The notes: generated by a model from the sequence alone, not told the origin. A stretch of 64,000 bases of DNA from JACKAF01 sp041391485 (GCA_041391485.1 JAWKNY010000001.1:62001-126000); one strand, 5' to 3'; shown: positions 1 through 9,802, numbered from the stretch's first letter. Program-made: numbers and translations.

Positions 1-338
1 CGAGCCAGCTTGAATTGAGCGGCGGTCGTTTCTCTAAAACCTGGATCCAAGCTTTGCGGCAACTGCGGCACTTCAGGCCGGCTCACCCCGGGCGGCAAAA
101 CGGCCAGCCCACCCGCCTCGGCCGTCGCGGCCTCATTGGCACTGAGTCGAGGCGTGCCGTCCTCAGTGGGCCCGGCGTACACCCGATGGAGAAACTCGAG
201 GTAGTCCACGCTGTAGCGCGGTTGGGGAGAATGGGTCTCCAGCTTTTTTACCGCCGATTCGTATTCAGGAGGCAAAGCCTTCACCGAACCGGAAAAAAGA
301 CAGAAGAATAAGCCAATTATAAGCAACGAATTACGCAC
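1..338 (-). pseudogene. 5' end of a secreted protein gene, frameshifted, runs off the window
   Basis: On the minus strand a GTG at 338 opens VRNSLLIIGLFFCLFPV, a typical signal-peptide sequence, but this frame stops at 284-282. A second frame, open from about 330 to the window edge, continues with KALPPEYESAVKKLE and then a Pro/Ala-rich sequence. Joining the two requires a one-base deletion between 330 and 284. The first residues resemble the start of the secreted protein at 4188 (MRNSILFLLLIAGP), so the signal peptide is probably real. No function can be assigned. A sequencing error is as likely as a true lesion. Confidence 0.45.
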
Positions 339-476
339 AGGTGCGACGGTGTAACATAGGCGGCCCCGAGGATCAATCTCCGCAAGGCTTTAGCGGCCAC
401 CTCCAAAGTCCTTCAAATCACTTCACTAACCTCAAGGCCAGACGTAGACTTTCAGGAAGAAAAGTGAGGCACCGGC

Positions 477-1736
477 GTGGCTTGGGAAAAACTACGAGAG
501 ATCAACGAGAAGGCCGTTGAGATAGCAAAAGGGGTCAGCCTACTCAAACCTATCTCATGGCCGCCGCCCACCGAAGTGCAGTTCCTTTCAGCCTGGAGAG
601 CCAAAAAGTCGGCCCTGCCCAAAATAGAATACCCACACATAGATAATAAGGAGACCATCGCCGCTCTGGAGACCCTAAAAGCCTCCTTCTCCCCTTCCCA
701 CCCGATGGAGGTTTACACGCAAAAGACGCTGGAGAGTTATATCCGTGCGGCTGAGATGGTCCAAGCGGTAAACACGCCCAAGCTTCAACAGCTTTCAGAG
801 GAAATCTTTGGCAAACCGGGGAGCCTGATGCCCGGCTGCCAGCAAACGAGCGTAGAGGCCGCGACGAAACTGGTGGATTTGGCGGCGCGCTTTCAGCACC
901 CCTTTGTTTCCGAGCCCGATGTCTGCATCACAGCCGATCAAATCAAAGTCTTTCTGGATGGCCACACCGTCCCGCGGATGGGGACTCACGCCCCAGAGGT
1001 CCAGATCGTTTCCGAACTGGCGGCAAAAGCAACGGCGGGCGTACACCTCATTAAACTTCGCAGCGGCACCTGTTTCACACGTTATGACTTTGATCAGTTG
1101 TACGTGCACGAGATCATGACCCACGCCCTTACGGGAATAAACGGGACCTTCCAACCGATTCTCAAGACGATGGGTCGGGGCGCTCCGCGTACGACGCTTA
1201 CCCAAGAAGGCCTCGCTACCTTCGCTGAGGTGATCACCGGGGCGATTGATCTCGGGCGACTCAAACGCCTCGCCTTACGTATTATCGCCATCGATCGCGC
1301 ACTCAATGGGGCCAACTTCGTAGAGACCTTCGAGTATTTTCTTCTCAATGGGCAATCCGAAAAAGAAAGCTTTTGGTCAGCGGCGCGCATCTTCCGCGGC
1401 GGGCAGCCGAGCGGTAAGACGATTTTCACCAAAGACGGGGTCTATTTGGATGGACTCATCAAAGTACATTCGCTCTTTCAATGGGCATTGATGCACGATC
1501 GCATGGGCGTGCTGCATTTACTTTTTTGCGGGCGCGTTTCTATTGAGGATCTCTTTTTATTGGAAGGATCTCTCACCGATGGAGTGGTCGCCGCCCCCCA
1601 CTTCTTTCCGGACTGGTACGAGAAAATTGAAGGGCTCGCAGGATCTCTGACCTTTTCCCTTCTGACGAATGCGATTAACGCCGACAACCTCGATAGCTAT
1701 TTCAGTGCCATGACGAGAGGCCTTAGCTCTCCTTAA
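477..1736 (+). CDS. DUF1704 / QEGLA-motif metalloprotease-like protein
   Basis: A protein of 419 residues with a GTG start. It carries HEIMTH at about residues 211-216 and TQEGLATFAE at about 242-251. These are the two signatures of the DUF1704 (flavohemoglobin expression-modulating QEGLA) family, which is related to the tyrosine-carboxypeptidase MATCAP/KIAA0895 group; both His and the Glu of QEGLA would bind a metal. The bacterial substrate is unknown. There is no signal peptide, so it is probably cytoplasmic. Its 3' end overlaps the convergent DinB-like gene by 14 bp. The family call is firm; the activity is inferred from motifs. Confidence 0.85.
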   Translation: MAWEKLREINEKAVEIAKGVSLLKPISWPPPTEVQFLSAWRAKKSALPKIEYPHIDNKETIAALETLKASFSPSHPMEVYTQKTLESYIRAAEMVQAVNTPKLQQLSEEIFGKPGSLMPGCQQTSVEAATKLVDLAARFQHPFVSEPDVCITADQIKVFLDGHTVPRMGTHAPEVQIVSELAAKATAGVHLIKLRSGTCFTRYDFDQLYVHEIMTHALTGINGTFQPILKTMGRGAPRTTLTQEGLATFAEVITGAIDLGRLKRLALRIIAIDRALNGANFVETFEYFLLNGQSEKESFWSAARIFRGGQPSGKTIFTKDGVYLDGLIKVHSLFQWALMHDRMGVLHLLFCGRVSIEDLFLLEGSLTDGVVAAPHFFPDWYEKIEGLAGSLTFSLLTNAINADNLDSYFSAMTRGLSSP

Positions 1737-2253
1737 TCACATGCGGAAAATCCGTGACCCCGACATCTACGCCCATCTGGGTGAGCATCGTTGTGGTTTG
1801 TCCTCGGTGGTGCGTCTGGTGATTGAAAAAGTGGGCGACATACACCCAGTAAGAGTTTTCAAACGTGGTTCCGGCGAGGTTCTTATACCGGAATGGAGCC
1901 TCCAGAAGGGCTGGCGTAAGCGCCCCCGCAAACTCTACGATAAGAGCATCTAGCCGTTTGCGCACGGAAGTCAGCTCGTCAAAATCCGGGTAGATAGTTT
2001 GATCCAGCCTATCGATATCTGGGTAAGACGTAACGGCAGAAAGAATTTCGCGCAAGGGCGGGAGGACTTGAAACCGCCGCAACCAGATCAGATCCGCGAC
2101 CATAATATGCTGTAAAGTGGCTTGCACCGAACCGAAGAAGGCCTTGCAGTCCCGAACCCTATTGTCGGGGGTGAGCTTTCCCGCTGCCTGATACAACTTG
2201 TGATTCATTCTTTGGTTGTAGTTAGCAAAGGCCTGAAACTGAAGGTGTTGCAT
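1723..2253 (-). CDS. DinB-like four-helix metal-binding protein
   Basis: A protein of 176 residues beginning MQHLQFQAFANYNQRMNHKL. It has the DinB-superfamily arrangement of three separated histidines: one near residue 50 (TLQHIMVADLIWLRRF) and a C-terminal NHQTHHRGQ near residue 150. Members form a metal-binding four-helix bundle; some are thiol transferases, most are uncharacterised. It converges on the DUF1704 gene, and its start lies 92 bp from the divergent antiporter gene, so the two promoters share that gap. No SOS box was recognised upstream. Confidence 0.8.
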   Translation of the reverse strand: MQHLQFQAFANYNQRMNHKLYQAAGKLTPDNRVRDCKAFFGSVQATLQHIMVADLIWLRRFQVLPPLREILSAVTSYPDIDRLDQTIYPDFDELTSVRKRLDALIVEFAGALTPALLEAPFRYKNLAGTTFENSYWVYVAHFFNHQTHHRGQTTTMLTQMGVDVGVTDFPHVIKES

Positions 2254-2345
2254 GGGTTCTCCTCGAGCAAAAGATCATACCGGACGCCGAAGCCGTTTGC
2301 AGGGTAAATTTTCCCCCTCTATACTCAAACTTTTCGGAGGCCCTC

Positions 2346-4118
2346 TTGCATAACGAGCTGCACGCACTTCTGGTCTTGCTGATTTCCGCGGTGCTTTTAG
2401 TGCCCATTTTTCGTTACTTTAAGTTGGGGGCCATCCTGGCCTATCTCTTTGCGGGCGTTCTCATCGGGCCGCAATGCCTGCAACTCATCGGTAATCCACA
2501 CGCCATCCTGGCGTTCTCCGAACTGGGCGTCGTCTTTCTTTTGTTTTTGATTGGCCTTGAACTGGAACCCGCCCGACTTTGGAACATGCGGCGGAGTGTA
2601 TTTGGGATGGGGCTCTCTCAAATGCTAACGACCGGGCTTGCGCTGATGGGACTGGGTATCGCTGCGGGGTTTACGCCCAAAGCAGCTTTTATCGCGGGAT
2701 TTGGTTTGGCGCTCTCGTCCACCGCCTTTGGGCTACAGATGCTGGAGGAGCAGCGGCAGCTGAAGACCCTGCACGGTCAGGGGGCCTTTTCCATTTTGCT
2801 CTTCCAGGATTTGGCAGTCGTCCCCCTCATCGCCCTGATTCCTTTACTGAGTGGGGTCGGAACCGCCGCAAGCTGGACCGGTACACTCAGGGCGCTCGGT
2901 ATGGTCGCGGCCTTTATCTTCGTGGGCTTGTACTTTATCCGGCACCTTTTTGAGTTCATCGCCCGCAGCCGCGTACAGGAAGTCTTTACCGCCACTTCTA
3001 TATTGATCGTCGTCGGTTCTGCCATCCTGATGGAGAGTGTGGGACTCTCCATGGGTACGGGCGCGTTTCTCGCCGGAGTTTTACTGGCCAACTCCGAATA
3101 CAAGCACGAGCTGGAAATCAACTTGCAGCCCTTTAAGGGGCTGCTTCTGGGTTTGTTTTTCATGGCAGTCGGTATGTCGCTGGACCTTGGAGTACTGGTC
3201 TCCAAGCCCCAATGGATCGCACTCTCGCTTTTGGCCCTTCTTCTCATCAAAGGGATTCTTATTTTTGTCGTCGGGAGAGCGTTTGGTTTCCCCAAAGAAG
3301 CGGCCCGCAACATGGCCTTTATTCTTCCGCAAGGTGGAGAGTTTGCGTTCGTGCTCTTTGCCGCTGCCACGACAGCCGGCTTGCTATCCCCTGAGCACAC
3401 GGCCGTCTTAAGTGCCGCGGTCACCCTCAGCATGGCCGCTACCCCTTTGCTGTTCGTATTAAACCAGCGCTTTCTGCGCTCCTTTTCGGAAGTGTCGGAA
3501 CGCCCCTTCGATGTCGTCGACACCAAAGATACGGTCGTCCTCATTGCGGGCTTTGGGCGTTTTGGCCAAATCGTTTCCCGTTTTTTGCAGACTCAAGGCA
3601 TTACATTCACGATTTTGGAACACAACGCTTCCCAGGTAGATGTGGCCAGACGCTATGGGCGCAAGGTTTTTTACGGAGATGCTTCGCGCAAAGACATGCT
3701 TGAGTCAGCAGGGGCTGCCAATGCTCAGGTTTTTGTCCTTGCCATCGACGACGCCGAAACTTCGATTCTGACGGCGAGGATGGTACGCGAGCATTTCCCT
3801 CACCTGCATGTCATTGCCCGCGCCCGAAACCGCCAGCACGCGCTCGAGCTGTTTGAACTCGGGATTGAGCAAGTACACCGGGAGACCTACCTCACGAGCC
3901 TGGAAGTCGCCAAAGAGGTTCTGCTCAAGCTTGGTGCACAACGGGAACAGATCAATAAAAAACTCGCTCTTTTCAGAAGCCACGATGAGCGGATCTTAAG
4001 AAAACAGCTCGCTTTTAAGGGCGATGAGAAGGGACTCATCTCGCTCTCCAACCAGGCGAATGCCGAGCTGGAAGAGATTCTCCGGGAAGACCAAAGTACG
4101 CTCTCTGCCCAGCCTTAA
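2346..4118 (+). CDS. KefB/KefC-type monovalent cation:proton antiporter with TrkA-N domain
   Basis: A protein of 590 residues with a TTG start 5 bp after a GGAGG ribosome site. The first 380 residues are a CPA2 antiporter domain of about 12-13 membrane helices, including GVVFLLFLIGLELEP and FILPQGGEFAFVLF. A cytoplasmic Rossmann RCK/TrkA-N domain follows at about 395-520 (VLIAGFGRFGQIVSRFL, then VFYGDASRKDMLESAGA). This is the layout of the glutathione-gated potassium efflux proteins, which acidify the cell and protect it during electrophile stress. No KefF/KefG ancillary subunit is adjacent. Substrate ion and gating ligand are inferred from the family. Confidence 0.88.
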   Translation: MHNELHALLVLLISAVLLVPIFRYFKLGAILAYLFAGVLIGPQCLQLIGNPHAILAFSELGVVFLLFLIGLELEPARLWNMRRSVFGMGLSQMLTTGLALMGLGIAAGFTPKAAFIAGFGLALSSTAFGLQMLEEQRQLKTLHGQGAFSILLFQDLAVVPLIALIPLLSGVGTAASWTGTLRALGMVAAFIFVGLYFIRHLFEFIARSRVQEVFTATSILIVVGSAILMESVGLSMGTGAFLAGVLLANSEYKHELEINLQPFKGLLLGLFFMAVGMSLDLGVLVSKPQWIALSLLALLLIKGILIFVVGRAFGFPKEAARNMAFILPQGGEFAFVLFAAATTAGLLSPEHTAVLSAAVTLSMAATPLLFVLNQRFLRSFSEVSERPFDVVDTKDTVVLIAGFGRFGQIVSRFLQTQGITFTILEHNASQVDVARRYGRKVFYGDASRKDMLESAGAANAQVFVLAIDDAETSILTARMVREHFPHLHVIARARNRQHALELFELGIEQVHRETYLTSLEVAKEVLLKLGAQREQINKKLALFRSHDERILRKQLAFKGDEKGLISLSNQANAELEEILREDQSTLSAQP

Positions 4119-4187
4119 AATTTACCTTATCTTTAATAGATTACCGGGCGCGTTCTGGTATACCTCTCGCCGATCGTAGTTTTTTAC

Positions 4188-5231
4188 ATGCGTAACTCTA
4201 TTCTATTTTTACTGCTTATCGCAGGGCCGGCGAGCTTTGCGGCCGAAGTTTTGCCTACCTCCTACGAAGAGCGGGAGCGAGATAGTGCACGCGCGCTACC
4301 GAGCGGGACCTGCCTGGCCCAAATTGCAAGCTGGGCCATGCGCGCGAATCGCCTACTGGGCCTTAGCCTTCCGGACGCGCTGACGACGGTACGCCTGGAG
4401 CCGACCGTCGGTCGTCCAGGACTGCTGACCTCCACGAAAGCCGGCAGCAGCGAGAATTTTTCTAAAAACCAGCTTGAGGCAGCACGCTTTTTTGGCAGCT
4501 GGTACCGCGGGCTTCGACGGATGAGCTACTTGGACATGCTCCGCGCGCAACACAAGATCGCTTGTCTAGGTAAACATGGGGACACTCCGTACCAAACGAC
4601 AAACGCGGGAGCGACCTACGACACTCGCAACATTGAGCCGGGCAAGCTGCGGATGGACATCAAAACGGGGCCGCTTGCCGGACGGCAACCCACGGTAGAA
4701 ATAGAAGGATCCGAGGAGCAGATCAATCGACTCAAAGCGCTGCTCGGTCTAGACATCGAGAAACGGGCCATCTGGGAAGTGGAGATGCCCCTCCTCTCCC
4801 CCGAGCATTTCCCTGAGGCCGTCGCCGATATCCACGGAAATGCCGTGCATTTCAGCCCTCCGCCAGATGAAATGGAGATCTACTTTATTAAGGCGGGGGA
4901 GCTGATGGAACTGCTTCAGTCCCTGCGCTGGTTCCCGCTCCGACGTATCCCCTCGGTCCGAAGTTGGGTAGTCGATACGCTTAGCGACTACTACCAGCTC
5001 ACCGTGGTGGGTCTACCTTTCGTGCGTATCAACCACTCGCTACTCATGGGGCACGTGAACTATGTTCTCATGCTCCATGGTTTTGAGCCGATCGAGCACG
5101 GGCTTTTGTATTACGACGCGGCTTTTCTCCCACCCCGGCTTTTCCGCGAAATTTTTAGGGGCGCGGTTTACAAAGCAAACCCGTGGATCCCCTTGGATCA
5201 CCGCGACCCGTCCCGTCCCCGCTCTTTGTGA
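4188..5231 (+). CDS. Secreted protein of unknown function
   Basis: A protein of 347 residues with a clear signal peptide (MRNSILFLLLIAGPASFAA, cleavage near residue 19) and no other membrane helix. I do not recognise the mature part; it is mixed alpha/beta in character with few cysteines (SGTCLAQ and KIACLG). It follows the antiporter by 70 bp on the same strand and is convergent with the small membrane protein at 5236. Its first residues resemble the broken gene at the left window edge, hinting at a small secreted family. Function unknown. Confidence 0.65.
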   Translation: MRNSILFLLLIAGPASFAAEVLPTSYEERERDSARALPSGTCLAQIASWAMRANRLLGLSLPDALTTVRLEPTVGRPGLLTSTKAGSSENFSKNQLEAARFFGSWYRGLRRMSYLDMLRAQHKIACLGKHGDTPYQTTNAGATYDTRNIEPGKLRMDIKTGPLAGRQPTVEIEGSEEQINRLKALLGLDIEKRAIWEVEMPLLSPEHFPEAVADIHGNAVHFSPPPDEMEIYFIKAGELMELLQSLRWFPLRRIPSVRSWVVDTLSDYYQLTVVGLPFVRINHSLLMGHVNYVLMLHGFEPIEHGLLYYDAAFLPPRLFREIFRGAVYKANPWIPLDHRDPSRPRSL

Positions 5232-5235
5232 TGAA

Positions 5236-5661
5236 CTAGCGCTTGTAAACAACCGTCAGGAGCATACCGCCCAAGATGCCTTGAACGAGCGAGCCCAAAC
5301 ACCAAGCAACCAGAATCTTCACAGTGATGGGCGAAACGGCGAACTGAATCAAGTAAGTTCCGATGAAAAGGATTCCCATGAGAAGTCCGAACCTGACTCC
5401 TTCCATCATCCCTGTGCCTTCATAGCCCTTAATGAAAAGAAAGGTGAAGTACTTGGCGATAATCATTTGCCCAAGGAGCATGAAAAGAAAATACTTTTCC
5501 ATCTCCGCTTCGGGCCGCCAAATGGAAGCCGTGGCGGCGTAATCGGGCTTCAGAATGATGCCGTGCAGAACAAAGTCTGTGGCAAAGATGAAGATGAACA
5601 TGACAAAGACAGCGATCACAAACCGCGGAATATTGATGTCTTTCAAAAATGCATTAATCAT
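5236..5661 (-). CDS. Four-helix integral membrane protein, unknown function
   Basis: A protein of 141 residues with four hydrophobic segments at about residues 12-34, 56-76, 88-108 and 112-136. A short charged loop after the first helix contains KPDYAATASIW. The start ATG follows AGAGGGGGCCTCCA, a plausible ribosome site. I cannot name the family with confidence. It lies 4 bp from the end of the convergent secreted-protein gene, and its promoter shares the 160-bp gap with the C45-type hydrolase. Confidence 0.7.
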   Translation of the reverse strand: MINAFLKDINIPRFVIAVFVMFIFIFATDFVLHGIILKPDYAATASIWRPEAEMEKYFLFMLLGQMIIAKYFTFLFIKGYEGTGMMEGVRFGLLMGILFIGTYLIQFAVSPITVKILVAWCLGSLVQGILGGMLLTVVYKR

Positions 5662-5821
5662 TGGAGGCCCCCTCTATTAAGTTGCCCTATTATACAACAC
5701 GCTAGCTAAAACGCTGCCCGGTTGTACGCTGAGCCCCGCGTCACAAGTAGGACAAAGGTCCTGTTTCCCGCGCGCAACATCAATAGCGTAAAATTAAAGA
5801 AACTCTTAATCAGGAGAATCC

Positions 5822-7657
5822 ATGCGACGGGTAATTTTCTGGCTGGCCATTTTTGCGATGGCGAGATCACTAGCGGCAGTTGAAGTCCCAAGTTCCATCA
5901 AGCAAAAGTATGCGTACCTCTACCGCTTGCCGGTCACGACCAACGCCGATGGCTCCAAGAGTTTCCACAACGGCCGACTATTTCTGCGTGAGGGGATCCG
6001 CGTATTAGCCCTCAAGGGGGATCGTTTCGAAATGGGGTTCCAGCACGGGCGATTGCTGCATCTGGAGTCGCAACGAGGCGCACTCGCGATGGCTCCAAAA
6101 CTTGTCCCAAACATTATTGAGAATACCTATAGCGGAAAACCACTCATGAAGGTTATCGCCAAACGCTACGTCGATAACTTTGTGACCGGCAAACTCACCC
6201 AGCACCTTATTGGAATGGGTGGAGACTCCCAGCTCGCCGACGCGTACGGCATCTCCGAAGGCGCCCACGTCGCGTTGGATGATGTGGTTCAAGGCCTACT
6301 CAATCCGGATGTCTTGATGATTCTAGCGGCGAGAAATCTCGACAGCGAAGAGTCCATGATTTCAAGCCCCAGCCACTGCAGCGACTTTGCCGTTTGGGGA
6401 GATTATACGGAGGACGGCGAACTCATTATTGGAAGAAACATGGACTTTGGGCTCAACGGCTACTACGACCGCTACCCCACCGTTATCTACTTTGATTCGA
6501 CGGAAGACGATATTCAAAAGTACATGGCAATCATCTCCGCTGGCGTACACAACGCGGGCTTTCAGGCAATAAACGAATCGGGGATCTTTGTGGGGGTGCA
6601 TACAATCCCTACAACGGAAACGAACATGGAAGGGGTACCGGCTTTTCTATTGGCTTCTGAAGTTATCCGCCATGCAAAAACTTTCGACGAGGCAGCGGAT
6701 ATTTTTAAGCTCTACCATGTGCCGTCGGGCTACGCGTATACCCTGGTGAGCACGCGGGAAAAGAAAGCTGCAGCCGTCGAGCTAAGCGGTGCCCACACCT
6801 TTGTGCGGATGTCTTCGGGTGGGAAGCACATCCAAACCAACCAGTACCTGTCGCCGGAGATGGAGAAGAAGAATCTCTACATCAACCACTCCGTCGATGA
6901 AGATAGCATCGGACGCTACAAGCGCATCGAGGCGATGCTTGAAAGCCAAAAGCCGCTCGCCGGCCCCAAAGAAGCGATGCAGGTACTTGGCGACAAGGTG
7001 GATGTTTTTTCCGCCAATGGGACGGCCCGAAGCATCGGCAATACCGTCGCGGTCCACACCTCTATTACTAGCCTTGTTTATTTACCAGCACAGGGGAAAG
7101 TCTTTGTTGCGAACGGCATGGCCCCGACTTCACAGAGCACCTTTGTGGAGTTCCCAAGCATTGAGGAGTTTTCAGTAGAAAGCTTTCCTACAAGCGCTTA
7201 CGAGAAGATCGAAAACGACGACTTCAAAAAAGAATACCCAAATAAAGCACTCGCGGAACAGGCTTTTATCCAGGCCAAAATGGCCTACGAATACCACGAC
7301 AACGTGCCAGCCGCGCGCGCTTCACTCCGCCAAGCGACCGGGCTTGAGACTGACAACCCGTTTTTATTCATCTTGCAAGGCATCTTTGAACTCAAAATGG
7401 GGTATCTCGGCGAAGCTCAGAAAGCCTTCCGGCTCGCTTTGCAATCACAGCCGGCTCGCCACCAAAAGCAGCTCGCGCAGTATTACCTGGGTCGAATTTA
7501 CGCGCACTGGGGTTATACGGGTTCCGCTTTGCAGCAGTTTTATGAGGTTCTGAACGCGGAAGAGGCCGATCCCAAGCTCTTTGACGCAGCCCTGGTTGCC
7601 TACCAAAAGACCCGCAAGTGGGTAGCCTTAAGCTACGCATCGACAAGCTTGCGGTGA
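5822..7657 (+). CDS. C45-type Ntn-hydrolase (acyltransferase/hydrolase-like) with TPR-like C-terminus
   Basis: A protein of 611 residues with a signal peptide (VIFWLAIFAMARSLAAVEV) and an AGGAGA ribosome site 5 bp before the ATG. Residues about 60-460 resemble peptidase family C45, relatives of penicillin acyl-coenzyme A acyltransferase. SPSHCSDFAVWGDYT places the likely catalytic Cys at 186, with the family's GRNMDFGLNGYYDRYP and the later IQTNQYLSP. Family members usually self-cleave before the Cys to expose an N-terminal nucleophile. The last 130 residues look like paired helices (LFILQGIFELKMGYLGEAQKA, LAQYYLGRIY) of TPR type, an addition to the core. Probably periplasmic; substrate unknown. 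Confidence 0.75.
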   Translation: MRRVIFWLAIFAMARSLAAVEVPSSIKQKYAYLYRLPVTTNADGSKSFHNGRLFLREGIRVLALKGDRFEMGFQHGRLLHLESQRGALAMAPKLVPNIIENTYSGKPLMKVIAKRYVDNFVTGKLTQHLIGMGGDSQLADAYGISEGAHVALDDVVQGLLNPDVLMILAARNLDSEESMISSPSHCSDFAVWGDYTEDGELIIGRNMDFGLNGYYDRYPTVIYFDSTEDDIQKYMAIISAGVHNAGFQAINESGIFVGVHTIPTTETNMEGVPAFLLASEVIRHAKTFDEAADIFKLYHVPSGYAYTLVSTREKKAAAVELSGAHTFVRMSSGGKHIQTNQYLSPEMEKKNLYINHSVDEDSIGRYKRIEAMLESQKPLAGPKEAMQVLGDKVDVFSANGTARSIGNTVAVHTSITSLVYLPAQGKVFVANGMAPTSQSTFVEFPSIEEFSVESFPTSAYEKIENDDFKKEYPNKALAEQAFIQAKMAYEYHDNVPAARASLRQATGLETDNPFLFILQGIFELKMGYLGEAQKAFRLALQSQPARHQKQLAQYYLGRIYAHWGYTGSALQQFYEVLNAEEADPKLFDAALVAYQKTRKWVALSYASTSLR

Positions 7658-7693
7658 TGATGCAGCAAGCAGACATGCAGCACTACTAGCTTC

Positions 7694-8958
7694 ATGAAAA
7701 TTCTTCTCATCGCGATTGGCACACAAGGGGACATGCAGCCTTTTGTTGCCGTCGGCAAAGGCCTCAAAGCACGCGGGCATGAGGTCACCGTCTGCACGCA
7801 CGACTGCTTTGAGTCTTTTGTCAGACGCCACGATCTTGAGTGTTTTCCTATTAGCAGCGACCTGCAAGCCTTCATGCGCACGCCTGAGGGACGCTACCTG
7901 ATGGAGAACGCCACCAACCTTCTGAAAACAGCCGCCTCCGCCATCAAGGTCTATCCGGCGCTTAAGAAGTTAAATCAGGCTTTGGTGGATCAAACGGGCG
8001 AGGCTGCGATGCACGTGCGTCCGGATGCGATCGTGTTTCACGCCAAAGCGCCGGGTACTTCCAGTTTTGCAGAAAAGCTTGGGATACCGTGCATGCTTTA
8101 TAGCTTTCAGCCCATGTTTGTCCCCACAGCGACGAGCCCCGCGATGCTTTTTCCTAATCTCGGCGGGGCGGCCTACAACCGCATGACTTACCGTCTGGTA
8201 CAAAAACTTTCGAGAAAGGGTACGCGCTCCTATGTCGAAAACTGGAGAAAGGGTCATGGTCTACTCCCCTCCAAAGCGCCGCTTCTTAAGATGCAAGACG
8301 GAACGCAGATCCCGGTACTCAACGGCTGGAGCGAGGCCCTGCTCCCCCAACCTCACGACTGGCCGGAATGGGCCACGGTCGCAGGTTTTCCGTTTTTGGA
8401 GGAACCCGCGGTGTACCAGCCTTCAAAGGCGCTTGCCGCTTTTCTAGAAGCGGGCGCCCCTCCAGTCTATGCAGGCTTTGGAAGTATTTTTGGCAGCGAT
8501 CCAGCGAAAACCACGCGGGTGGTCTTGGAAGCCATTCAGAAAACGGGAAGCCGGGCCATCCTGTCTTGCGGCTGGGGCGGACTGCAAAAGGAAATTGCTA
8601 GAGGCGCGAAGGGAGTTTTTGTGCTCGACGAGTTTGTTCCGCACACCTGGCTTTTTGAGAGAGTCTCGATGGTTATTCACCATGGGGGTGTGGGCACGAC
8701 GTCAGAAGGGCTTCGCGCCGGAAAACCGACAATCATCTGTCCGTTCTTTGGGGATCAGCCCTATTGGGACGAGCGGCACGGCCAGGGAGCTGGACCCGGC
8801 CCTATTCCCTAGAAAAAGCTGACTGCAGAGCGCTTGGCAAAGGCGATTGAGATCGCGGGTTCTGCCGAAGTGCTGACTATGCCAAGCAAATCCAAAGACA
8901 AATCGCCACCGAAAACGGCGTACAAAACGCCATCGCCTTTATCGAAAAACATCTCTAG
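7694..8958 (+). pseudogene. GT1-type glycosyltransferase (UDP-sugar, sterol/macrolide-like), broken near the C-terminus
   Basis: The intact portion encodes 372 residues up to a TAG at 8810-8812. The N-terminus MKILLIAIGTQGDMQPFVAV and the nucleotide-sugar motif HHGGVGTTSEGLRAGKPTII (about residues 330-350) identify a GT1 glycosyltransferase of the sterol 3-beta-glucosyltransferase type. Beyond the TAG the same frame continues KKLTAERLAKAIEIAG. After a one-base loss near 8875 it continues YAKQIQRQIATENGVQ and KHL, ending at 8956-8958, exactly as expected for the missing C-terminal helix. It has therefore suffered one nonsense change and one frameshift. The sugar-binding motif is upstream of the lesions, so a truncated product could fold but probably lacks the closing helix. 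Confidence 0.75.
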
Positions 8959-9174
8959 GAAATCTCTACCACTTTTTTCTTGGACTTGTGACCCGACACG
9001 AGCCTCAACACGAGACTTGGGAACACCAAAATGCTCCGCCAGTGCTTCAAGAAGTCGGGTATTCGCTTTGCCCTCGACGGGTGGGGCATTAACCCGAACG
9101 GTATAGGAGCCGTCGGAGTTTTTTTCTACTGACTCCTTGCGGCTATTGGGTTTGATTTGGACTGTAATTTTCAT
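8955..9174 (-). pseudogene. DUF167 / YggU family protein, frameshifted
   Basis: The start is an ATG at 9174 after AAGGCGGGT. The first frame reads MKITVQIKPNSRKESVEK and APPVEGKANTRLLEALAEHF, the classic DUF167 signature, up to VPKSRV. The family's ending, LRLVSGHKSKKKVVEIS, lies in another frame and stops at 8957-8955. The length of 220 nt (3n+1) fits a single inserted base near 9010. With this correction its stop overlaps the corrected end of the convergent glycosyltransferase by 4 bp, which argues that both corrected ends are the true ones. YggU proteins are small alpha/beta proteins of unknown function. Confidence 0.75.
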
Positions 9175-9238
9175 ACCCGCCTTTTGCACCCTGGTTGCTC
9201 TGCTTGATTTGTCTTGAGCATGATGTATCCAAACTACT

Positions 9239-9773
9239 ATGAAAACGCATATCGCCCTGCTCCGGGGTATCAACGTCAGTGGCCAAAAATCCGTGAAGAT
9301 GGCAGCTGCGCGCGCTTTGCGACGAGCGGTTTAAGGACACAAAAACCTATGTGCAGAGTGGGAACATCGTCCCGAAAAGCCCGCTCTCGGCTCCGCGTCG
9401 AAAGAAACTTACGGCCGGGATCAAGAAGGCGTTTGGGTTTGATGTCCCGGTGTTGGTTTTCAGTCCCTCAGATTTTTCGAAAGTATTAAAGGGGAGCCCC
9501 ACCAAAAAGAAAGGGTGGCTCTCGATAGGCTTTACGTCACCTTCTTTCCGAAACCTGCTCCCAACGCCGGGCCATGTAAAAATGGGGGCCATTTCCTCAG
9601 GAAAAGACAGTTTTGTCGCGAAGGGAAAGTACGTGTACTTGCACTGCCCGGAAGGGTATGGACGGAGCAAGCTTTCCAATACCGCTGTCGAAAAAGCCTT
9701 GGGCCTTGCCACGACCACGCGAAACTGGAAAACGATCAACGAGCTGATGGCTCTATGCAAAGAAAAGGCTTAG
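9239..9773 (+). pseudogene. DUF1697 family protein, frameshifted near its start
   Basis: The ATG at 9239 gives MKTHIALLRGINVSGQKSVK, the DUF1697 N-terminal signature, then stops after 32 residues. A second frame picks up ALCDERFKDTKTYVQSGNIV and runs to 9773 through GRSKLSNTAVEKALG and TTRNWKTINELM, the conserved C-terminal motifs. The 535-nt span (3n+1) fits one inserted base between about 9300 and 9320. DUF1697 proteins are cytoplasmic, about 180 residues and uncharacterised; the corrected product would be full length. Confidence 0.75.
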
Positions 9774-9802
9774 TGGAGCTAAAATTTTGGTGGGCGGCTG
9801 CT

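Noticed and set aside
15..311. 98-codon plus-strand frame at the left edge
   Set aside because: The minus strand gives a more protein-like sequence with a signal peptide; the plus frame is its shadow.
2777..3544. 255-codon minus-strand frame inside the antiporter gene
   Set aside because: Low-complexity Lys/Ser/Thr-rich sequence fully inside a strongly supported membrane-protein gene; a shadow frame.
5062..5709. 215-codon plus-strand frame
   Set aside because: It overlaps the secreted-protein and four-helix-protein genes in wrong frames and lacks protein character.
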